Source: Plotosus lineatus
Taxonomy: Eukaryota > Chordata > Actinopteri > Siluriformes > Plotosidae
Reading direction: 5' to 3'
Length of the DNA stretch: 64,000 nucleotides
Assembly: GCA_024760905.1 (NCBI GenBank)
Contig: CM045734.1
Coordinates: forward strand, 40,656,564 to 40,720,563
In this document: positions 36,437-46,577 of the stretch, in pieces
Layout: each line of letters begins with the position of its first letter
How positions within the stretch are numbered: the stretch's first letter is position 1
Position numbers and translations under genes: made by a program
The notes under the pieces: model-generated
What the model was told of the DNA's origin: nothing
Databases searched by the model: none
The model's input: the letters and a program-made list of their open reading frames with translations, nothing else

Positions 36437-36566
36437 AGGACCTTATATTTTTGGCAAATGCTAGGTTGAGCCTTTCTTGTGAAATGGCTTTTCCCTTACA
36501 GCACTTCCATACAAGCCACAGTTGTGTAACGTTCGTAATATTTTTGCTTCATGCACACAGTGATCA

Positions 36567-36905
36567 GGGCAGTAGTGGTCTAGAGGTATAAGGTGCCGGA
36601 TCGCTGATCCAAAGGTTGGGGGTTCAAGTCCCACTCTCCACAAGGTTGTCACTGTCACCCCCCAGTGCAGCTAACTGGGTTATCAAAGGCCGGCCATGTC
36701 TCTCACTGTCTATGGTGTGAGGCATGTAAAAGAACCATTTCTCACTTTCGACAAGAGTAGCTGCAAAGCCGTCAGCGTGTTTCCGCCCTGCGATGGCCTG
36801 GCGAGCTGTCCAGGGTGTACTCTGCCCTTGCCCTGAGTTGGCTGGGATGGGCACCAGCCTCCCTGTGACCCTAATTAGGATGAAGCGGTTACAGAAAATG
36901 AACTG
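36567..36905 (+). mobile_element. SINE family A, tail type i, with 12 bp target duplication
   Basis: Full length, flanked by ACACAGTGATCA at about 36555-36566 and 36906-36917. Confidence 0.92.
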
Positions 36906-36929
36906 AACACAGTGATCATTCATTCATTC

Positions 36930-37796
36930 ATTGTCATGATTCCCCATATCTCACCACTTGGGGAGCTGTTGTTCTGAGTTTTGTTTTCCTGTTTGTTTTT
37001 TTTTAATGTGTATCTCCAGGATGGCAGACTTAGTTTTGCCACCGCCCCTGCTCCCAATTATCTCCACACACCTGTTCCTCATTTGCACTCCTATTTATAC
37101 TCCAACAGAGCCTCGCCTTCGTGTTGGTTCATTGATGTTATCACTACCTGTGATTGTGTCTGACCATCCACAAGTTTGTCTGTCTACCTGCCGGCCCCGC
37201 TTGAGCAAGTTCTACCAGCCTGCTGCCAGTGTTTAGATCTTTGTCTGATTTTCTGTTGCTGGAGAGCTTCTAATAAATGTTTCTCTAATCCACTCTGTCT
37301 TCTATTGCTCTGCATTTGACTCCCACCCAGTTTGTCTGCTTTGTGATGATTCATTCATTTTTTTGGAACCTCTTAATCCGAATTGGAGTCATAGGGAGGC
37401 TGATGTCCATTTCAGCCGACTGACACACAGTGACCAATCTTTGCTAAAAATAAATTGCTGCAACTGCTTCCATAGGACTCATGGTAACCTTCCTTCTCCA
37501 TGTGCTTGTCCACAATTTTATCCGTCAGACTTTTTAACAGAGTTTTGCCACCTATATTTGACTTTTTTTTTTTTTTTTTTTTAACTTTCAGTTAAACTTC
37601 CAAATACCGGAATGCTCTCGGAATAATTCTCTTTATACTGAAATACTCAATGTTATTTTTACTGATGGCAAGTGGAAGCCGATTAGCTTGGGGTGCAATG
37701 AAGGAAATAAATATTTACACCTATATCAGGGGTGCTGTTGAGGGAAATTAATCCACAGTTGGCCTGTCATAATTAATTTTATAGTCAGTAGTAATA
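36930..37796. other. Spacer with a short SINE tail fragment
   Basis: Unique sequence; a minus-strand SINE tail-like piece lies at about 37345-37430, and a T run at 37563-37582. No gene recognised. Confidence 0.35.
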
Positions 37797-38095
37797 CAGT
37801 CGGCTCTCAACTATGAAATTAATCCGTTCCAGAGCCTTTTTCGGAACCTGGAGTTTTCATAAGTAGAGGCGCATTTTACTTGTAAAATGCATAATTCGTT
37901 CCAAGGCTCCCAAGACTACCCCATAAACCCTTTAAAAATTATAAAAGTACACCAATTTTGTATGAAATATGTATAAAATATGTGTTAAAAATAAAATAAA
38001 TTTGTTTATTAAACCATTTAAACATTTTATTAACATATTAAACCATTTTATTAACATATTTATGAATTAAACCATTATTAAACATTTTTTATTAA

Positions 38096-38126
<31 letters not shown>

Positions 38127-38978
38127 TGTCTCTCTCTCTCTGTTTCTGTGTCTCTCGCATATACACACACACACACACACACACACAAAACTCTCTCTCT
38201 GGTGTGTTTTGCCAAATGCAGGCACCGCCCACACGCAGCGCGCAGTCAACAGAGCATTTGAGACGGAATGTTGTATTTAAAGCGGAATTACAGAACCTGT
38301 TTGAAAGATCAGAGGTCCTGATTCAATACTAACTTGCTTCCTTGAGAGATCGGAGGTCTTGTCCCACGGGGCACTCTGCTTAATTTTCATGCCTCCTTCT
38401 GCTTCAATATCATTCTGAAATAATCACCTCCGTCACTGTATTTCCACTTTTAAGGTCTCCTTCTGCTTCAATATCGTCCCGATTGTAGAGGGGTTTCTGC
38501 CATACTCCTTTGCGATTTCACTTAACCGCATCCCACTTTCGTATTTTTTTATTATCTCCTGCTTCACTTCGATTGATAACGGAGCCAGGAATCACTTTCT
38601 TGGGGTTAATGATGGATAACAAAATATAACGCAGCAATGATCAATCTCAAAAAAAACTCATGAGCCAATATTCCTGTTCAACTCTCCTTCACACTTGTGA
38701 CAAACAGGAGGATTGGGTACAGGACGTATGGGTACAGTTCAGCTCCATCCTTGCCAATGGGAGGCCAGCGGGGCGGGATGTTGGGAAACAGCCAATGAGA
38801 AAGCAACTCGCGCATTGTTTGAATTTTTGAGTGGCAGGTTTGAATTTTTGAATGGCGCGTTGTGCGCTTTTCGTAAAATGAGGTTGTTTTCATAAAACGA
38901 GGACAAAAATTTAGGAAAATGTTTTTCGTAACCTGGATTTTTTGTATTCAGAGGTTTTCGTAAGTAGCGGGACGACTG
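37797..38978 (-). mobile_element. Tigger-like element, same family as 22797, with microsatellite expansion
   Basis: Ends CAGTCGGCTCTCAACTATG and aagtagcgggacgactg with TA flanks. The middle holds two (CA)n runs (38099-38126, 38163-38187), a segment similar to the fold-back arms (about 38290-38365), and part of the transposase HTH DNA. Confidence 0.78.
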
Positions 38979-38984
38979 TACAAT

Positions 38985-39390
38985 GTTCTCAAAATGTCTG
39001 TGAGAGAGAAACAATGATAGTGTTAAAAATGTTGTGCAATACTTTACTAGGTCAGTTTAACTTACAGGTTCTCATAATTCTGCAGTATGTCGTGATTAAC
39101 AGTCAAGGTGACTTTGTGATTTTATTTTGGGGAATGTCACTCCTCAGTTTGCTAGCAGGTGCCACTCCTTTTACCTGACGAACTTGTCTGAAGTAAAAAG
39201 GATATAGTTATGGGTATACAAATTAAGCAAAGGTTCTGGAAAGTGAACTTGATATTAAATAAACACAAAAGTTTAATTTCTAACATTTCAACAAGGAATC
39301 TAAATGGAAATTAATAATTTTGTAAAGCTTCTTCAAAATATTGTTGGCGATATAAATAACATTAATTTTCCTACTGGGATAGTTGCGACT
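38985..39390. other. Unique spacer
   Basis: No recognised feature. Confidence 0.3.
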
Positions 39391-39391
39391 T

Positions 39392-39735
39392 GTTCTTCTT
39401 TCCTTACGGCTTTTTCCCGTTCTCGAGAGTCGCCACGGCGAATCATCTGATTCACACATTTGATTTGGCATGGGTTTTTACATCAGATGCCCTTCCTGTC
39501 ACAACCCTTTTGAGCAAGGGACAGAAATACACTGACGGCTTTGCAGCCTACTCATTACGAAAGTCAACAATGGTTCTTTTACATGCCTCACCCCATAGAC
39601 AGTGAGAGACATGGCCCGCCTTTGATAACCCAGTTAGCTGCACTGGGGGGGGACAGTGACTATCTTGTAGGGACTTGAACCCCCAACCTTAGGATCAGCG
39701 ATCCTGCGCCCTACCCACTAGACCATCACTGCTTG
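39392..39735 (-). mobile_element. SINE family A, tail type ii
   Basis: Reverse orientation, tail (cttacggctttttcccgttc) at left and head (gcgccctacccactagacca) at right, with an intact body. Confidence 0.85.
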
Positions 39736-40454
39736 CTACTTGTTCATATTATAAAACACTTTTCATGTTGAAAAGTGTACTGTTTAACATTAAAGTCACG
39801 ATTTCTACAATTTTGTATTTGTACTAAATATATACAATAATGTATAACTTAACATGCAAGGTCTAAATTTGCCACGTGCACTAATCTACCCAAGATCTCT
39901 TTAGTTAACACAGAGCCGACTCTAATCTCTGTGCTTATGGATGTCCTTGGTAAAAAGCACGGTGGCTTCACTTTAGAAGCCTTGGGTGAAGCAGTGGACC
40001 GCATGATCATTGTAAGTGAACACGAGCTGGATGTGAGCATCTTGTTCCACATCCTTCGACTCCTCAGGCTTTTCTCCCTCAGGATGTTTTACTCCATTAT
40101 CAGTGAACTCCATAGCATCAAATCCTCTATTGTGTCAGTAAAGTTTTTCAATCTGCAGTAGAGCATCCCTCTGTGAATACACATCACATATATTATATTT
40201 GTAGCATATAAGAAATAAGGAATGAAGGGGCAAAATGTTATTGAAAAATAATCAAAGCACTTCTTTTATATTACGTCACAAAGTCCTGAATTTCACGGTA
40301 CAAAATATTTTACTAATAAAAATGTGAACCCCTGCACATAGAAAAAAAATTAAAGTAACAGCTCTTGGTTCTGACAAGTGCTGATACTGGAGACTCAATT
40401 CCTAAATGTTAAATAAACCTCTTGTGCTCAAATCTTAACTATATCAAATGTTAA

Positions 40455-40725
40455 CAATTATTCATTTTCTAAGCCGCTTAATCTTAATTTGCGTCACAGG
40501 GCTGGCGGCCATCTCAGCCAACTCTGTGTGAGGGAGGGGTACATATTGGACAGCTCGCAAAACAATACACAGACAGAACCATTTACACTCACACCTAGGG
40601 GTGATTTGGAACAGCCAATTAACCTCCAGTACTTGGCATGCTTTTGGACAGTGTGAGGAAACAGAGGTACCCAGAGGAAACCCACGGGTTTGCAAGCACC
40701 GGAAGAACATGCAAATGCCACATAC
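40455..40725 (-). mobile_element. SINE family B, 3' part
   Basis: Tail (ttctaagccgcttaatctta) and body (tggaacagccaattaacctc, gcatgcttttggacagtgtg) in reverse. The head has been replaced by the adjoining SINE A. Confidence 0.65.
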
Positions 40726-40732
40726 TCTCTTC

Positions 40733-41075
40733 TTCTCCTTTCAGCTGTTCCCATTTTGTCAGGGGTCACCACAGCGAATCTGTGATTTGCATGTTTTGAT
40801 TTGGCATTGGTTTTTACGTAGGATGCCCTTCCTGACACAACCCTTTAGCAAGGGGCAGAAACACACTGACGGCTATGCAGCTACTCTTGTCGAAAGTCAA
40901 CAATGGTTCTTTTACATGAACCTCTCACCATAGACAGTGAGCGACATGGCCAGCCTTTGATAACCCAGTGAGCTGCACTTTGACAACCCATTGACTAGCC
41001 ATTGCTAGCGGGGCTTGAACCCCTGACCTTGGCATCACTAATCCAGCACCCTACCATCAGGCCATCACTGCCCGA
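40733..41075 (-). mobile_element. SINE family A, tail type ii
   Basis: Reverse orientation, tail (tctcctttcagctgttccca) at left to head (accatcaggccatcactgcc) at right. Inserted into the SINE B on its left. Confidence 0.85.
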
Positions 41076-41164
41076 AAAGATTTATTTGGAAATATAATTT
41101 TTATACAACACAGTTTTTTTTTTCTTGTGATCATAGAGCATTGAAACAGGTGCATTTTAAATTG

Positions 41165-41505
41165 TTCAGTTCAGTTTCTGCAACCAATTAATCCTAATTA
41201 GGTTAGTGGGGAGGCTGGCGCCCATCCCTGCTGACTCTGGGTGAGGGCAGAGTACACCCTGGGCAGCTCACCAGGCCATTGCAGGGTGGAAAGACGCTGA
41301 TGGCTTTGCCGCTACTCTTGTCAAACGTCAGCAATGGTTCTTTTAAATGAACCTCTCACCATAGACAGTGAGAGACATGGCTGGCGTTCGATAACTCAGT
41401 TAGTTGCACTGGGGGGACAGTGACAACCTTGTGGAGAGTGAGACTCAAACCCCCAACCTTAGGATCAGTGAGCCAGCATCTTTACCACCAGGCCACCACT
41501 GCCCA
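41165..41505 (-). mobile_element. SINE family A, tail type i
   Basis: Reverse orientation: aaccaattaatcctaattag at left, complete body, head (accaccaggccaccactgcc) at right. Confidence 0.85.
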
Positions 41506-42304
41506 TTTTTAAATATTACTTTAACTTATTTTATTTTATTTTATTTTTTTTACTCAGACCACATCTATTAAGCAGGGCTTAGTTGTGCACAAAATGTTCC
41601 CATCTGAAAATAAAATATTACCAAATAATTTGGCAAAACCCAACTAGAATAGTTTGTTCATATTTCCTCACCGAAAAAGGTAATACAGTACTGAGCTTTT
41701 TCAGTTTTCAGTTCTTGGGCTGTGGTAATCCTCCCAGGGCATCAGACAGTGCGTTAGTCACTCCTGCTGAGCGAGCGCTCTACTCCTTGCTCCATTATCT
41801 CCAGCAAGGCCCGTGCCTCCGGACAGCTTGGATTAAGCTTCAGAGCTGCCTTCAGGTCATAGTAATATAGTTCAGGCTCAAAAGGAGAGGTTAACCTGAG
41901 TTGAACTTCATAACAAAGAAACTTTTCCTTTCATTCAACTTTTTAGCTAATTTCATATCATCAATGAGAGACTTGATCTATCTAAGTCTGTGGTGCAGAT
42001 GAGCTCTTAGAGTTAATAGGTCAGCGGGTGGATTGTCCCTCTCAAGACAGTCAGTGACCAGTTGAATAGCATCACAGTAACACCCGAGTGTGGACAGACA
42101 TGCCAGACTATGGAGAAGTTTATGGAGAGTTTTATTCATGATAAGGGTATACATCAATTACCATGTACACACCAAATCTCATTTTTCTGCCATTTTGGGA
42201 GCAAGATAAAGGACCTAAATGGTGGCTCAGAAAAACTATCATACTGTAGTTTTAATAGCCTTCTAGCTCCCCCTGCTGATCACAAAAAAAGGCAAGTCTG
42301 CTAG

Positions 42305-42592
42305 GTTTTCACACCCAAGCCTTGTGGCTCATCAGGCCAGTTTTTGTAGCATGAAGCAACCAGGAGTTCAACTCCCCCTGGATGGGGGGGGGGGGGGGGC
42401 GAGTCCATCACAGGTTATCTTCCCAGTATATTTTTACTGGTACCCATTTACATTGCTGGGTGAACAGAGGCACACTTGGGGTTGAGACCTTGCCCAGGGG
42501 TCTTAGCACAGTGAGGGTCTCAGTGGGATTTGAACTCATGCCTTCCCGATCATGAGTGCAGCACCCTAACCACTACGCCACCAGCCCGACAA
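42305..42592 (-). mobile_element. SINE family C
   Basis: Reverse copy of 44186-44556, with the tRNA-like head at the right end (aaccactacgccaccagccc) and a G run at about 42386-42400. Confidence 0.8.
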
Positions 42593-42659
42593 GCTCATAA
42601 ATAAACTCATGTCTAAAGACTCTCACTCTAATCTAGTTGTATTGTACAACAATCAGAAC

Positions 42660-42842
42660 TTGCCTTAGGAGGCTGCGTAACCATCAGCGCATTTCTGCCC
42701 CTTGCTAAAAGGGTGTCAGGAAGGGCATCCGACGTAAAAAAAAAAAAAAAAAAAAAAAACTCTATGCCAAATCAAACATGCGAATGAGATGACTCGCTGT
42801 GGCAACCCCTGAACAAGGGAAAAAGCCGAAAGGAAAAGAAAA
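42660..42842 (+). mobile_element. SINE family A tail type ii fragment (5'-truncated)
   Basis: Starts within the body (accatcagcgcatttctgcc) and continues through the type ii tail to aagccgaaaggaaaagaaa, with a ~20 bp A run inserted. Confidence 0.75.
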
Positions 42843-43509
42843 ATCAGAGCTTGCCTTTGACGTGATTAAGTCTCCTCGTGTGACAAGATTGTAAACCTGG
42901 GCCTCAGCTCAGGTGCATTGATAAAAAATTCCAAAGCCTGATTGAACACCTCTGGTCTCAATAACACTGGCTTTGTTAACCTGTATTTTAATGCACTCTC
43001 TTCAATACAAAATGCACGCATATTACGGTGATAACTGCCAATTACTCCAACTAATCCAAAAACTCTCTCTTATTATTAGACACGCCTGCTGGTAATAAAA
43101 CCGCTTGGATCTGTGATTCAATGTAGCAGGCATCCTTGTAGTCCCGTGCTGATGACTTGAAATCACACAGTTGTTGATAGGCCTCTGCTCTCACATAAAT
43201 CCGAGTTTTCTCATAAATACAAGAGATAATTCACACTTGCACATTTTTTTGAACATGTAGTATATGACCATATAACTACTTGTTACTTTATGGCCTCTAC
43301 ATGTTCTGGTTGTAGTGTGGTGACTTTTGTAAAGCGAGTGACAGCCTTCTCAAATGCAAACTGCTCTACAGCCTCCATTCCTGTGTGAAAACTATGAAAC
43401 AAAGAAAGCCGAGTCAGTTGTATTGACGAGAATTGCAGTAAAATATCTTTAAAAACAATAAAAGATGAAGGTAAAGTACCAATGTGCTCCTGAGAATGGT
43501 CCTTAAGCC

Positions 43510-43592
43510 TTAGTTGCTCAGGTGTGTAAAAGTGATAAAATGTAAGTGACTCTGGATAAGGGTGTCTGTAAAATGCTATAAATGTAAAAAAA

Positions 43593-43623
<31 letters not shown>

Positions 43624-43625
43624 CG
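43510..43625 (+). mobile_element. SINE/LINE 3' tail fragment, L2-type
   Basis: taagtgactctggataaggg and gtctgtaaaatgctataaat resemble the widely shared fish L2/HpaI-type 3' tail, ending in (TAA)n at about 43590-43622. Confidence 0.55.
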
Positions 43626-43711
43626 AAGATTCTTATCCCCTGAAGAACCTGCAATCCAGAATCTCTTTGGCTCCAGCAGCATTTTCCAGAGTTCAAAGTA
43701 GACAGGCATTT

Positions 43712-44125
43712 GGGGCAGTGGTGACCTGGTGGTAAAAGGTGCTAAAGGTGCTAGATCGCTGATTCTAGGGTTGGGTGTTTGAGTCCCACTCTCAACAAGG
43801 TTGTGACTGTCCCCCCCCAGTGCAGCTAATTGGGTTATCAAATGCTGGCCATGTCTCTCACTGTCTATGATGAGAGGCTGTTTAAAAAAAAAAAAAAAAA
43901 ACCCAACATTGTTGTCTTTAGTCAAGAGTAGCTGCATAGCCGACAGTGTGTTTCTGCCCCTTGCTAAGGGTTATGTCAGGAAAGGCATCCGACATAAAAA
44001 AAAAACCTATGCCACAATCAAATATTCAAATCATGAATATGAATTCCATGAAGATGGAGGCAGATGATTTGCTGTGGTGACCCCTGAAAACAAAAAAAGG
44101 GGAAGCTGAAAGGCAGAAAGGAGAC
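43712..44125 (+). mobile_element. SINE family A, tail type ii
   Basis: Head ggcagtggtgacctggtggt, body, and type ii tail (ggcatccgacataaaaaa, gctgtggtgacccctgaaaa), with A-run expansions. Confidence 0.82.
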
Positions 44126-44185
44126 AGGCATTTAAATGGGGACCATGTTATAAAGAATAAAACAATTACTTAATCTTTTTTTTCT

Positions 44186-44556
44186 GGGGCTGGTGGTGTA
44201 GTGGTTAAGGTGCTGTGCTCATGATCGGGAGGTTGTGAGTTTGAATCCCGCTGAGACCCCCACTGTGCTAAGACCCCTGGGCAAGGTCTCAACCACAAGT
44301 GTGCCTCTGTTCACCCAGCAGTATAAATGGGTACATACCAGTAAAATATACTGGGAAGGTAACCTACGATGGACTAGCGTCCCATCCAGGAGGAATTGAG
44401 TTCCTGGTCACTTCATGCTACAGAAACCGATGAATAAGCACCGGCCTGATGAGCCACGAGGTTCGGGTGTAAAAACCCAACAGAGTACTAAGGGTTGACT
44501 CCTTGTCTTTTGGATCAATAATACAGAGTCTTAACCACTGACCTACCACTGCCATA
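44186..44556 (+). mobile_element. SINE family C, near full length
   Basis: tRNA-like head with A box TGGTGTAGTGG and B box GAGTTTGAATCCC, then a body (gatggactagcgtcccatcc, gataaatgggtacatacca-like) typical of the family. Confidence 0.8.
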
Positions 44557-44569
44557 CAGCCATTTTATT

Positions 44570-45140
44570 CAAGGGCGTAGGCTGGTCTGACTGTGTGGTG
44601 GTGCACATCTCGGTTGACCGGAACTCGAGTCCCAGGAGCTATATGCCTAAGCCATAAAGGAGAAATGAAACGCCATCTAAATAAGTTGGCGGTAGCTTAA
44701 GTACAGTTTATTGAAGCGATTGTGGCTTAAATTTTATATCATAAATAAATCATTGCACAGACAGTGGTTTTGTTTTATGTGATTGTCGTATAAGTTATCG
44801 ACCCGAAAGCCGCCATTGCTAAGTGCCCGCCTACACAAAGTTACAGTGACGTCACTAGATTGGTACAAAGTAGTTGGCGAAAGTAGGTACGTACTTGTCA
44901 TTGATTGTAGATTGGTCAGCTCTGGCTTGCACATGCGCAGTGTCCATTACATGTTAACTTCTGGTTTACTTCCTGATTCTAGTCATGTGGAACTTATTTC
45001 CGACTTTCTCTTCAATAACAGTCATTAAGTTTATTCATAACATTGTGAACACACATCATTTCTTGTCCAGCGGAACTCAACTCCTGCTGTGTGGGGGGGT
45101 GCATGTACACCCTGTGCAACCCCCCCAGCCTACGCCCTTG
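44570..45140. mobile_element. TIR element, CAAGGGCGTAGGCTG ends, 5 bp target duplication (copy 2)
   Basis: Perfect inverted 15 bp ends, flanked by TTATT at 44565-44569 and 45141-45145. 571 bp, no coding capacity. Internal sequence near the right end (cactttctcttcaataacag-like) matches copy 1 at 26785-28260. Confidence 0.85.
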
Positions 45141-45439
45141 TTATTTAACTAAATAAACATCTTATATTGGATTTTAAGGTGCTAAGTCAAAAGATGTGCA
45201 TGCATAGGATGGGCAAGCTCATTCTTCTAGTCACTAAACCTGTGAGCATGGGGTAGGTTCATAAAGAAAATCAAGAAAAAAGTGATTAACCTTTGTATTA
45301 AGTCAAAATTAACTTTCATAATGGAAGAAAATCTCAGATTGTATTGCAAAAAGTGATTTCTATGGAATGGTAAATATGGCAGTAATTTGCATATAAATAA
45401 ATGGTGGTACATAGCATTCTTTCCTATAACTGAGCCAAC

Positions 45440-45715
45440 ATTATGGGGATTTAGTTCAGTTGGTAGAGTGTCCACTTTATCCTCCAGAAGGTCGGAGTTC
45501 AAATCTTGCTGTGTCATACCATGAGATGTTAAAATTTGGGAGTTGTTGCTTCCTGCTTGTTGCTCAGCTTCAAAAGGATAGAACAACACAATGACTGGTG
45601 CTGTGCAATGGATGGCTAGAGTGCTGGGGTCTCATGTGCATTGAGCATATGCATGTATGAAATTGTGCTATATAAGCATCCACAATAATAATAAAGTTAG
45701 TCTGATGTATGTAAA
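45440..45715 (+). mobile_element. Another tRNA-derived SINE (family D)
   Basis: tRNA-like head with A box TTAGTTCAGTTGG and B box GGAGTTCAAATC, and a 3' end gtgctatataagcatccac followed by (AAT)n. Different from families A-C. Not a tRNA gene: the body continues well beyond the head. Confidence 0.6.
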
Positions 45716-45757
45716 CATCAACACTTATTATGTGTAGATGTACCAGTTTACGACTTT

Positions 45758-45950
45758 GTAGCCTACTTTTTACGAAAGTCAGCAATGGTTCTTTTCCATG
45801 CCTCACACCATAGACAGTGAGAGACATGGCCCGCCTTTGATAACCCAGTTAGCCGCACTGGGGGGGGGGGCAGTGATAACCTTGTACAGAGTGGGACTCA
45901 AACCCCCAACCTTTGGATCAGCGATCCAGCACCCTAGACCACCACATATT
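45758..45950 (-). mobile_element. SINE family A head and body
   Basis: Reverse orientation; body (tgataacccagttagccgca) and the end of the head (gatccagcaccctagacc). Confidence 0.78.
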
Positions 45951-46575
45951 TTAGCAGATTGCAACTTGGAAAATGTAAATATAAGCCTCCTGATAATAGG
46001 CCTGGAGATCATGTGGAGCCTTTCAATGTTTCTTTCTATAGCTTTTTTTTTTACTTTATTTTTGTTGTTTTGCTGCATACCTTGGATTTTTTTATATCTG
46101 AGAAAAACTTTTCTCAGATTTATTAAATCATATGATTTAACTATAAAATATATTTTTATTTCATCCAAACAGCATAAGAATCAAAGAGGGAAAAACATAC
46201 CTTTAGATATTGATTTAATCATAACTGTGTGATCTCGCCTTAAACCCATTTGGTTCTGTACATAATGTATATATTACAGCATAGTTATTAAATGAACAGT
46301 ATATAATTTATTTATGCAAACCCTTTTCCTTTGCCTTATATTAAAGTCATATTATTAGCAAAGATAGAAATGTTTAACAATTTTTTTGTTGTTGTTGTCA
46401 CCAAAAATAAAAACCATCATGTGCCAAGCACTATCAGAAATATAACATAGTTACCATGGGAACTTGGGGTGTGCAACTGACTCATTCTGAAAGAATCTTG
46501 TACTGTATAGGTACTGAATCATTAGCATACAAGTTTGTTTGGTCAATATTATTAAAGAGTTCACACTATCTTGAG
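45951..46575. other. Unique AT-rich spacer
   Basis: No recognised feature. Confidence 0.35.
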
Positions 46576-46577
46576 AG

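Larger units (their letters stand above)
39850..43380 (-). pseudogene. ttc16: Decayed ttc16 (tetratricopeptide repeat protein 16)
   Basis: TTC16 is a poorly characterised TPR-repeat protein; TPRs are protein-interaction helices. Six minus-strand fragments follow the order of the human protein as remembered. Exon 43287-43380: AVEQFAFEKAVTRFTKVTTL (splice sites intact). About 43111-43207: IYVRAEAYQQLCDFKSSARD. About 42866-42995: EVFNQALEFFINAPELRP, then a stop. About 41980-42106: DAIQLVTDCLERDNPPADLL, then a stop. 41672-41876: YYYDLKAALKLNPSCPEARA, then two in-frame stops and a one-base shift before YYLF. 40170 down to about 39850: GMLYCRLKNFTDTIEDLM, a frameshift, then QLVFTYNDHAVHCFTQGF and at least three stops. 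GT-AG borders and introns remain, so it is a non-processed pseudogene, not a retrocopy. SINEs have landed in the introns. Whether an intact ttc16 exists elsewhere cannot be seen. Confidence 0.85.

Noticed and set aside
38099..38187. Regularly spaced CA blocks as a CRISPR-like array
   Set aside because: They are two microsatellite runs inside a Tigger-like element in a vertebrate genome.
39931..40161. 76-codon plus-strand frame as a gene
   Set aside because: It is the antisense of the decayed ttc16 exon.
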